A DNA stretch of 64,000 nt from NCBI RefSeq assembly GCF_030406325.1, contig NZ_JAUEQY010000001.1, positions 124,001-188,000 of the forward strand, read 5' to 3'. A program made the position numbers and the translations under genes. Source of the stretch: Actinomadura sp. DC4 (GTDB lineage: Bacteria > Actinomycetota > Actinomycetes > Streptosporangiales > Streptosporangiaceae). The notes under the pieces were generated by a model. The model made no database searches and was not told where the DNA came from. It saw only the letters and a program-made list of their open reading frames with translations. Shown here piece by piece: positions 19,128-26,116 of the stretch; the stretch's first letter is position 1, and each line of letters begins with the position of its first letter.

Positions 19128-20771
19128 CTATGGACGCCATGCGATCCACTGATCCAGCCCGAATCGGGGACGATCGCCGAGGTGACGGTGGCCCAGATGG
19201 AGGGCCGCGAGCGTCGCCGCGCGGACGACGGCGATCGGCTGATAAAGATCCTTGTCGTGCCACAGCGCCGGGTCCTCCGGGTGGGCCGGGAACCGCGCGA
19301 GATGGTCGCAGCCGCGTTCGGCGGCCCGGCGGTGCGGGCCGTCCGGAAGCTCCTCGCCGGCCGCCGGATCGGGCCGCGTCAGCAGCAGGAGCTGTACGGC
19401 GTAGGCGGTCTCCTCGGCGGTCCCCGTCCAGTGCCCCCAGGATCCGTCCGGGCGCTGCGTCTCGAGCACCCACCGAACGGCGCGGTCGACGGCCGCGGCC
19501 GACGCCGGGCCGTCGAACTCGTGCAGCGCCAGGGCCGCGCACGCGGTGGCGTAGTAGGGCGAGGCGTGCCACCGGTCGTGCCAGTTGCCGTCATCCGACT
19601 GCTGGTCGCGCAGCCAGGCCGCGACCTTCGCGACCGTCGCCGTACGGCGGGCCGCCTCGGCCGTGCCGTCCTCCCGTACCTCGCGCCGGTACTGGCCGAA
19701 CGCCTCCAGGACGTGCGCGTTCGTGCTGACCGAGACGCCCTCCTCACCGGGCCAGGTGGAGAAGTGCGTGTCGTTCTCGAACGCCCAGAGGGCGTCGGGC
19801 GAGTGCGGCGCGCCGGCCAGTGCCAGCGCGTAGAGCGCCACCGCCGTGGTGTCGGCGTCCTTCGGCAGCCCGGCCGCGGCGGCCGTGCCGCCGGGGCCGA
19901 GCGAGGCCACCAGGCTCGTCACGATCTCGGCGGGCGGGGCGACGCCGAGCCCGGCGCGGGCCAGCCAGCTCAGCACCCAGCCCCGCTCGAACACCGTGAT
20001 CGGCAGGCCGCACGGCACCGGCCCGCCGTACCGGCGCACGGCCCTCTCAAGGAACGCGCGCGCGGGTTCGTCCGGCGCGGCCCCGTCGCCGAGCCAGGCG
20101 GCGGTGGCGGCCGGCGACGCGCCGACCGTGCCGGTCGTCTCGGGCCGGATCGCGGGATGGCGGCGGGCGACGTCGCCGGCGATCTCCAGGGCGTGCAGCA
20201 GCTTCTGCGGCAGGCCGCCGCCGGAGGCCAGCCGGTCCCGGATCATCGTGAGCGGCGCCTCGCTGATCCCGGCGGGCGTGCGCAGGCGTTCGCCGCCCGG
20301 CCACCAGCCGCCGCTCGGCGGCGTCTCGTCCAGGCGCCGGTTGATCGACTGGATCAGGGACGGGACGATCAGCTCGATCGCCGGCAGGTCCGGCAGCTCA
20401 GGGCCGGTCAGGGCGCCGGGCCCGCGCAGCCACCGGAAGAGCACCCGCAGGCCGGCGGAGGCGCCCTCGGCCCGGGGGCCTCTGCCGGGCAGCGTCGCCA
20501 GGAGCGCGTCGGTCGCGCTCAGCGTCGGGACGAGGGCGTACCCGGGTTCCGGCGAGCCCCATCCGCCGTACGGCTGCTGCGTCCGCAGGAGGTGGGCGAC
20601 GCGCTGGTCGTGCCCGGTCAGCCCCGGGCTCAGGGCCACGAGCCGCCCGGTCTCGTACACCGAGGGGGAGACCTGGCCCCACGGCTCCGCGACGAGCCTC
20701 GCGACGAGCGCCTCCGCGTCGGCGAACAGGTCCGCGACCGCGAGCGTCGCCGAGTGGGTGCCGGCGCTCAC
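19128..20771 (-). CDS. Class II terpene cyclase with DxDTT motif
   Basis: A 547-residue cyclase of the beta-gamma didomain type that protonates a prenyl diphosphate (GGPP or FPP) to form a bicyclic diphosphate. The catalytic acid motif is D305-A-D307-T-T-A, so the usual DxDD is DxDT. QW-type repeats appear as QQPYGGWGSP near the N-terminus and TQRPDGSWGHW near the C-terminus. The GTG start at 20771 overlaps the class I synthase stop by 4 bp. Pairing with a class I synthase suggests a labdane-type pathway, while the DxDTT variant also occurs in drimane-type sesquiterpene cyclases, so chain length is uncertain. No prenyl diphosphate synthase is nearby. Confidence 0.87.
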   Translation of the reverse strand: MSAGTHSATLAVADLFADAEALVARLVAEPWGQVSPSVYETGRLVALSPGLTGHDQRVAHLLRTQQPYGGWGSPEPGYALVPTLSATDALLATLPGRGPRAEGASAGLRVLFRWLRGPGALTGPELPDLPAIELIVPSLIQSINRRLDETPPSGGWWPGGERLRTPAGISEAPLTMIRDRLASGGGLPQKLLHALEIAGDVARRHPAIRPETTGTVGASPAATAAWLGDGAAPDEPARAFLERAVRRYGGPVPCGLPITVFERGWVLSWLARAGLGVAPPAEIVTSLVASLGPGGTAAAAGLPKDADTTAVALYALALAGAPHSPDALWAFENDTHFSTWPGEEGVSVSTNAHVLEAFGQYRREVREDGTAEAARRTATVAKVAAWLRDQQSDDGNWHDRWHASPYYATACAALALHEFDGPASAAAVDRAVRWVLETQRPDGSWGHWTGTAEETAYAVQLLLLTRPDPAAGEELPDGPHRRAAERGCDHLARFPAHPEDPALWHDKDLYQPIAVVRAATLAALHLGHRHLGDRPRFGLDQWIAWRP

Positions 20772-21673
20772 AGAGCGCCCCAGTAGTCGGTCATCCCGTA
20801 GTAGCCGGCGCTGTGCCCGATCTGCCGCCGGAGGTAGTCGGCCTCGCCGGGGAAGTCGGCGGCCAGCGGCGCGATCAGCTTCTCGCAGCCGTCGGCGAGC
20901 TCGCCGATCCGCCGGTCGACGTCGTCGCGGGTGGCGCCGAGCATCAGGCTGTTCAGGTCGCCCCAGGCGAGGTCCCGCTCGTACGTGGCGAGGTCGTTGA
21001 GCAGGCGCAGCGTGCGCTGGACCTCCGCACTCGCGGCGGCCAGGAGCCGCAGCTCGCTCGGGGTCGAGGCCGCGCCGTTGTAGATCCAGTGCCCGACGTT
21101 GACCAGCGACGAGCCGAAGTTGTCGGCGTTGGCGAGATAGTCCTCCAGCGTCGGGGGCGCCGCGTCGCCGTCGGTCTTCCAGCTCCACTCGCGCGCGTTG
21201 GCGAGCAGGTACCGCTGGAGGTGGTCCCGCCAGACCGGCCGCTGCGCCGCCCAGGCCGGCCGGGTGGCCAGCTCGTCGCGCAGGCTCGCCAGGAGCCCCT
21301 GGACCGGGGCGCCGGGGTCGGGCTCGGCGCCGTCGCCGACGGCCGCGCAGCCTCCTACGATCGCGTCGATCTCCTCCCGCGAGGTAGCGACGTAGTCCAT
21401 GAGCCAGTCGGCGGCGAAGGCCCACAGCGAGGTGCGCGCCGCGACGCGGATCCCGGCCGCCGTGGACCGCGGGGAGCCGAACGCGTTGGCGAGGGCGACG
21501 CCGCTGAAGACCGTCGGGCCGAAGGGCTTCGCGGCGAACAGACCGGGGTACTCGGCCGCGCATTCCTGCAGGTCGCGCAGGCACTCCATGGCAAGCGCGC
21601 AGGCTCGTCCCCGCTCCGCCGCGGTGTCGAGCACATCGCCGGGGTCGTCCTGCCGGGCGACGGAATACGCCAT
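20768..21673 (-). CDS. Class I terpene synthase
   Basis: A 301-residue all-alpha synthase that ionises a prenyl diphosphate, here probably the bicyclic product of the next gene. The first metal motif is D89-W-L-M-D93 (a DxxxD form, not DDxxD) and the second is the NSE-type triad N226-D-L-A-T230-Y-E-R-D234. Length fits bacterial class I diterpene synthases. The ATG at 21673 is chosen because AGGAGAG lies about 6 bases upstream; an upstream frame to 21742 lacks a ribosome site. It overlaps the class II cyclase gene by 4 bp, so the two enzymes are made together. Confidence 0.87.
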   Translation of the reverse strand: MAYSVARQDDPGDVLDTAAERGRACALAMECLRDLQECAAEYPGLFAAKPFGPTVFSGVALANAFGSPRSTAAGIRVAARTSLWAFAADWLMDYVATSREEIDAIVGGCAAVGDGAEPDPGAPVQGLLASLRDELATRPAWAAQRPVWRDHLQRYLLANAREWSWKTDGDAAPPTLEDYLANADNFGSSLVNVGHWIYNGAASTPSELRLLAAASAEVQRTLRLLNDLATYERDLAWGDLNSLMLGATRDDVDRRIGELADGCEKLIAPLAADFPGEADYLRRQIGHSAGYYGMTDYWGAL

Positions 21674-21724
21674 TCCATCTCTCCTGTGCTGATCGGTGAT
21701 CTGGTGGACCAGCGACCGAACGCC

Positions 21725-21764
21725 CCCGCGTACGGCCGTCACGAGCGCCCGCGCCGTACGCGGG
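21725..21764 (-). terminator. Hairpin between the P450 and terpene synthase genes
   Basis: A perfect 12-bp stem (CCCGCGTACGGC with its complement at 21753-21764) has a 16-base loop and lies about 9 bp after the P450 stop. It could attenuate transcription or protect the upstream mRNA. It leaves only about 50 bp before the synthase start. Confidence 0.5.
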
Positions 21765-21773
21765 CGGCGGTCG

Positions 21774-23132
21774 TCAGACGGCTTGCAGGGATATCTCGAC
21801 CTCCCGGCGAGGGCGCAGCGTCGCGCCGATCCGCGGTCGTTCGGGGACCTGGCCGAGCAGGACCGGCCGGAAGCGGCTCAGGAGGCCGGCGATGATGAGC
21901 TCCGCCTCGATGTTGAAGATGTGCATCCCGATGCACTGGTGCGGCCCGCCGCCGAACGGGAAGTAGGAGTAGCGGTGCCGGCGTCCGGAGGCGGGCGTCG
22001 CCCGGCTCGTGTCGAAGCGGTCCGGGTCGAACTCCAGCGGGCGCGGCCAGTACTCCCCGAGCCGGTGGGTCAGGAACGGGCTGAGCAGAACGGTGTCGCC
22101 CGATTTGACCGAGACCCCGCCCAGCTCGACCGGCCGTACGGCCCGGCGGGGGAACAACCAGCCCACCGGGTAGAGCCGCAGCAGCTCCTGGACGACCTGC
22201 TTGGTGTAGGTGAGCCGCGGCAGGTGCACAGGGCCGACGGGCTCACCCCCGACGACGCGGTCGATCTCCTCGTACAGCCGGGCGGCCACCTCGGGATGGG
22301 AGTCGAGGAGCGGCCACAGCCAGGTCAGCGCGCCGACGGTCGTCTCTGTGGCGGTGGCGAACATGGCGACGAGGTTGTCGCGGACCCACCGGTCGGTGAC
22401 CTCGCCGCCCTCGGCCGTACGGGCCTGGCACAGCGCGGAGAAGAAGTCGGCGCCGTCGTCCGGCCGCCGGCGGTAGTCGCCGATGACGGAGAACAGCACG
22501 CTGTCCATCTCCTCCACGCCCTTCTTGAAGGCGCGGTCGCCGGGCACGGGCACCGACTCGGGCAGGAACGGCAGCAGGAAGCGGAACGCGATCGCGGTCG
22601 CGATGTTGTCGAACGCGGGGGCGAGCCGGTCGTTGTCCGCGTCGGAGATCTTGTCCCCGAAGAAGACCTTCAGCACGGCGCGGTTGACGACACCGCCGAT
22701 CTCCGCGCGGGCGTCGATCGAGGCGCCCGGCTCGAGGGCCGCGATCGACTCGTTGATCGAGGCGGCGATCCGGTCGGCCACCGCGTTCACGTGACGCGTG
22801 GTGAGGACGGGCTGCAGGCTCCGGCGGGACAGGTCCCAGTCCGGGCCCTCGCCGAGGATGCTGTCGCCGAACAGGCGGTGCAGCGGCCTCCAGAACGTTC
22901 CGTCGCGGAGGAAGTTGGCCGCGTCGTCGCGGAGGATGTGCTGGACGTGGTCGGGGTGACTCGCCACGTGGGCACGGAAGACGCCGAAGTCGACCCGTAC
23001 GAGCTCGCCGGAGGACAGCCGGCCGATCTGCTCGATCTCCTTGAGAGGGTCTTTGAGTAGGCGGGGGAGTGTGCGGTACAGCCGGAAGGTACGAGCCTTT
23101 TGTGACGGACGCGTGTCAACGGCAGCAGTCAC
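21774..23132 (-). CDS. Cytochrome P450 of the terpene cluster
   Basis: A 452-residue haem monooxygenase. The Cys ligand is C400 in FPFGGGPHQCIGMH, the K-helix ExxR motif is QELLRLYP and the I-helix oxygen-activation segment is FATATETTV, where the usual AG before x-E-T is TA. No membrane anchor is seen, so it is a soluble class I enzyme that needs separate ferredoxin and reductase partners, none of which is encoded here. Gene order makes it a likely oxidase of the terpene scaffold. Confidence 0.9.
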   Translation of the reverse strand: MTAAVDTRPSQKARTFRLYRTLPRLLKDPLKEIEQIGRLSSGELVRVDFGVFRAHVASHPDHVQHILRDDAANFLRDGTFWRPLHRLFGDSILGEGPDWDLSRRSLQPVLTTRHVNAVADRIAASINESIAALEPGASIDARAEIGGVVNRAVLKVFFGDKISDADNDRLAPAFDNIATAIAFRFLLPFLPESVPVPGDRAFKKGVEEMDSVLFSVIGDYRRRPDDGADFFSALCQARTAEGGEVTDRWVRDNLVAMFATATETTVGALTWLWPLLDSHPEVAARLYEEIDRVVGGEPVGPVHLPRLTYTKQVVQELLRLYPVGWLFPRRAVRPVELGGVSVKSGDTVLLSPFLTHRLGEYWPRPLEFDPDRFDTSRATPASGRRHRYSYFPFGGGPHQCIGMHIFNIEAELIIAGLLSRFRPVLLGQVPERPRIGATLRPRREVEISLQAV

Positions 23133-23445
23133 TACTGACGTCCCCTACTCCAGATCAGACGCGGCGTGCCGGTACCCACGACCAATGCCCGAAACGCCGT
23201 TTAACGGGGTCAGGTCGTACGGGCGGAACGAGGGCTCGACAACGGTTCATGCGGCGGTGACTACGGACGGCAAGCACTATGTCTACAAACTGTGCTTACC
23301 GGGCAGTATTGCATGATCGATCCCTATGGGCGAGGCCCCGGGAGGGGGAATTTCCGGCCAATCGGTGTCGACTGCAGGGGATCGAAACAAGTGGACCTGA
23401 CTGTCAGTCCGATACGTGGTTTTGGCCGCTGGGCAGGCGGAATGC
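23133..23445. other. 313-bp gap between the GMC oxidoreductase and P450 genes
   Basis: No gene is supported. It lies upstream of the minus-strand P450 gene and is less GC-rich in the middle. The palindrome CCGTT-T-AACGG at 23197-23207, 65 bp before the P450 start, is a candidate regulator site. The gap is long enough to hold a P450 promoter, so the GMC gene may be a separate transcription unit. Confidence 0.45.
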
Positions 23446-25047
23446 TTACGCCGCGCCCAGGATCAGGTCCGCCGCGCGCCACGCCGCGGCCATCGTCGGC
23501 GCGTTGAGATTGCCCGACACCATCACCGGCAGGACCGAGGAGTCGGCGACCCGCAGGCCCTCCACCCCTCGTACGCGGAGCCGCGAGTCGACCACGTCGT
23601 CATCGTCCGGGCCCATCGCGCACGTGCCCATGGCGTGGTAGCCGCAGTAGCCGTGGTCGAGCGCGGCGTCCAGGATCGCCCGCTCGTCCCGTACGCCGGT
23701 CCCGGGAAGGGTCTCCGCCTTGACCCGGCGCGCGAGCGGGGCGGTCGAGAAGAGCTCCCGCATCCGTTCGACGAGGCCGACCCCGATCCGGCGGTCGTGC
23801 TCGGTGGCGAAGTAGTTGGGGGTGATCTCCGGAGGGGCCTCGGGGTCGTCGGAGGTGATGAGGACGCTGCCCTCGCTGTCGGGCCGCAGGATCGTGCCGA
23901 GGCACATCGCGCCCGGCTCGCGTTCGAGCTCCAGCTGCCGCCCGGGGATCTGCGGCCCGGCGGAGAACGGCGCGAGCAGCAGCTGCGCGTCGGGCCGGTC
24001 CAGCTCGGGCCGGGTCTTGAGGAAGGCGATGAGGTCGAACGCCGGGGCGGCGAGCGGGCCGCCGCGCGTGAGGAGGTACCGCAGCCCCTCCTTCGCCTGC
24101 CGGGGCGCGGTGTTGAGCAGCCGGTTGTAGCCGAGATCCTCGTTGAGCCGGAACTGCATCTTGAAGACACGGTGCTCCCGCATCCGCGCGCCGACGTTGG
24201 GCCGGTCGACGACGACGTCGACCCCGATCTCCTTGAGCGCGTCGGCCGGCCCGACCCCGGAGAGCTGCAAGAGCTTGGGCGTGGCGATGCTGCCCGCCGA
24301 CAGGATCACCTCGGCGTCGGCGAAGTGCTCGACGATCCGCCCGCGCTGCCGTACGCGGACACCGACGGCCCGGCTCCGCTGCAGGATCAGCTTGAGGACG
24401 AGGGCCTCGGTGACGACGGTGAGATTGGACCGGTGCGCGACCGGATGCAGGAACGCCCGCGCGGCGCTGAACCGCCGGCCGTCCTTGATCGTCGCCATGG
24501 CGTACCCGATGCGCTCCCGGTCGGAGGCGTTGACGTCCCGTTCCCTGCTCCAGCCGAGCCCTTCGCCGGCCGCGATCATCTGCTCGCAGAGGCCTTCGGT
24601 CTCCGGCGCGGTGGAGACGTTCAGCGGCCCGCCCCAGCCTCGTACGTCGGAGGCGCCGAGCTCGTTGTTCTCGATCTTCTTGAAGATCGGCAACATGGTG
24701 CCCCAGCCCCAGCCGGGATTCCCCAGACGCTCGATCGCGTCGTAGTCGGCCCGCTGCCCTCGGTTGTAGATCATCCCGTTGACCGAACTGGACCCCCCGA
24801 GCGTCCGCCCGAACGGCCAGTGCTCGACGCGGTTCGAGGGCCCGATCGGCCGTACGGGGTAGTCCCAGGTGTAGCGGCGGCTGTCGTAGAGCTTGGCGAA
24901 CCCCTTGGGCACCCCGATGAGGGGACTCCGATCCCGCCCGCCGGCCTCGATGAGCAGAACCCGCGTACCGGGATCCGCGGAGAGCCGGTTGGCCAGCACG
25001 CACCCCGCGGAACCCGCCCCGACGATGATGTAGTCGAAAGCCCCCAC
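23446..25047 (-). CDS. GMC-family FAD-dependent oxidoreductase
   Basis: A 533-residue choline dehydrogenase-like alcohol oxidase or dehydrogenase. The FAD-binding motif is AFDYIIVGAGSAGCVLANRLS at the very N-terminus. The GMC signature region shows GGSSSVNGMIYNRG and the C-terminal catalytic His region shows YCGYHAMGTCAMG. The start is GTG at 25047, which puts the Rossmann strand at residue 4; a longer frame to 25101 adds 18 non-conserved residues. The substrate is unknown. Its position upstream of the P450 on the same strand suggests it could oxidise a terpene alcohol. Confidence 0.88.
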   Translation of the reverse strand: MGAFDYIIVGAGSAGCVLANRLSADPGTRVLLIEAGGRDRSPLIGVPKGFAKLYDSRRYTWDYPVRPIGPSNRVEHWPFGRTLGGSSSVNGMIYNRGQRADYDAIERLGNPGWGWGTMLPIFKKIENNELGASDVRGWGGPLNVSTAPETEGLCEQMIAAGEGLGWSRERDVNASDRERIGYAMATIKDGRRFSAARAFLHPVAHRSNLTVVTEALVLKLILQRSRAVGVRVRQRGRIVEHFADAEVILSAGSIATPKLLQLSGVGPADALKEIGVDVVVDRPNVGARMREHRVFKMQFRLNEDLGYNRLLNTAPRQAKEGLRYLLTRGGPLAAPAFDLIAFLKTRPELDRPDAQLLLAPFSAGPQIPGRQLELEREPGAMCLGTILRPDSEGSVLITSDDPEAPPEITPNYFATEHDRRIGVGLVERMRELFSTAPLARRVKAETLPGTGVRDERAILDAALDHGYCGYHAMGTCAMGPDDDDVVDSRLRVRGVEGLRVADSSVLPVMVSGNLNAPTMAAAWRAADLILGAA

Positions 25048-25113
25048 CGAAAATCCCGTCCTCTCGACCGCCCCCGGCATGCGGCCGCGGAGCAAGATCA
25101 CGACATTAGCGGC

Positions 25114-25152
25114 TGCAATTGCATCGGCGTGACCTCATCCGATGACCGATGC
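25114..25152. promoter_or_regulatory. Palindromes upstream of the GMC oxidoreductase gene
   Basis: TGCAATTGCA at 25114-25123 is a perfect 10-bp palindrome. It overlaps GCATCGG (25121-25127), which has its complement CCGATGC at 25146-25152. They lie 65-105 bp before the GTG start, in a slightly A+T-richer stretch, and fit an operator region. Confidence 0.35.
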
Positions 25153-25479
25153 GTTGACTGAGTCAGGACGCTCGGCAGCCGCGTCCGGTGGACACGGAGA
25201 GCGCCGGAAATCGACCCGAAGCCCTTATGCGGCCGGGGACCAGGGGCGGAGCCATGGGACCGAGCCCAGGTGGAGGGGCCGCCGGCGTGAGCTCTGAGGT
25301 CATGGACTCAAGCGAGCACTTGGCTGATGGTTGCAATTGCCGGGGATCGTGACATAAGTCTCATTCCGCCCCGGCTGTCCGCGGAGGCCTCGGCGACGGA
25401 GAGTCCACCTCGCGAGAGGGCCGGGGGAGGCACGCCTGTCGGTGGCTGGCTTTTGGCGATTACACCGCCCGCCATCGCA
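25153..25479. other. Non-coding stretch upstream of the repeat pair
   Basis: No gene is supported. A second GCAATTGC occurs near 25332. Open frames on the minus strand (25300-25931) merely read through the repeats and are not protein-like. Confidence 0.4.
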
Positions 25480-25593
25480 GGCCACCGAATAGGCAGACCC
25501 TCCTGAAACGAGAAACCCCCGGGCGGAAGGCGAGGACGAAGTCTCGGGCTCCGGGGGTACCCCGACCGGGAAAACGCGGCCCTCGGCGAAGCC
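25480..25593. repeat. Palindromic repeat, copy 1
   Basis: This 114-bp element shares an ordered set of blocks with copy 2 at 25824-25951: GGCCACCGA, GACCCTCCTG, ACCCCCGG, GGAAGGCG, GACGAAGTCTC, GGCTCCGGGG and CGGCGAAGCC. The GACGAAGTCTC core is a weaker hairpin here than in copy 2, and CGGGG-GTA-CCCCG forms a short one. It reads directly into the methyltransferase fragment. Confidence 0.7.
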
Positions 25594-25773
25594 GTGTTCG
25601 CCGAGTCGGTGCGCGGTGCTGGAGGCGGGCCGGTCGCCGATGTCGGCTGCGGGCCGGGCCGTGTCACCGGCCACCTCCAGGACCTGGGAGTGGACGCGTT
25701 CGGCATCGACATCTCGCTCGGCCCAGATGAGGACGTCCCGGGAGCCGTCATCTTCGCGCGCAGCCACGCCTGA
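25594..25773 (+). pseudogene. Fragment of a class I SAM-dependent methyltransferase
   Basis: A 59-codon frame encodes GGGPVADVGCGPGRVTGHL and then LGVDAFGIDIS, the SAM-binding motif I and the following acidic-loop strand of a class I methyltransferase. Sequence similarity to the family stops after GIDIS, and the remaining 19 residues to the TGA are unrelated. The usual C-terminal 150 or more residues are absent, and the 5' end emerges from the repeat element. It is therefore read as a relic left by a rearrangement. A short expressed peptide is unlikely, because no ribosome site precedes the GTG. Confidence 0.65.
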
Positions 25774-25823
25774 CCCCGCCCCATGACACGGACGGCACCC
25801 GCACCGCGCCCAGTACGCAGAAG

Positions 25824-25951
25824 GGCCACCGAAAGCTCGGTGACCCTCCTGCGAAGCAAAACCGACCCCCGGAAGGCGGAGACGAAGTCTCCGCACCGGA
25901 GGGCTCCGGGGGGTCGCCCCCCGGGAAACATCGCGGACCCCCGGCGAAGCC
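25824..25951. repeat. Palindromic repeat, copy 2
   Basis: This 128-bp element is homologous to copy 1, 344 bp away in direct orientation. It contains three hairpins: GGGCCACCGA with loop AAGC (25823-25846), GCGGAGAC-GAA-GTCTCCGC (25876-25894, perfect 8 bp) and CCGGGGGG-TCG-CCCCCCGG (25906-25924, perfect 8 bp). It ends 35 bp from the 3' end of the tRNA-Pro gene. It could act as its terminator or be a dispersed element. Confidence 0.7.
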
Positions 25952-25985
25952 GCTTAAAAAGCGGCGAGCAGAGTAATCCGTCTCG

Positions 25986-26059
25986 TCGGGACGGCGGGAT
26001 TCGAACCCACGACCCTTTGACCCCCAGTCAAATGCGCTACCAAGCTGCGCTACGTCCCG
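25986..26059 (-). tRNA. tRNA-Pro (anticodon GGG)
   Basis: On the minus strand a full cloverleaf can be drawn. The 7-bp acceptor stem is CGGGACG/CGTCCCG with discriminator A, the D arm is GCGC-AGCTTGGTA-GCGC, the anticodon arm is TTTGA-CTGGGGG-TCAAA giving anticodon GGG, and the T arm is GTGGG-TTCGAAT-CCCGC. CCA is not encoded. It reads proline codons CCC and CCU. Confidence 0.97.
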
Positions 26060-26116
26060 AGAACGCACCAAAGATTAGCACAGGGTGATCGATGATCCGC
26101 CACGCTTGGCAGTCGG

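Noticed and set aside
25300-25931. Minus-strand frames across the repeat pair
   Set aside because: They read through palindromic repeats and translate to Pro/Arg-rich sequence with no ribosome site; not proteins.
25960-26116. tRNA-Pro as an attachment site with a duplicated 3' end
   Set aside because: I looked for a second copy of the tRNA 3' end within the neighbouring kilobase and saw none, so an integrated element cannot be claimed from this window.
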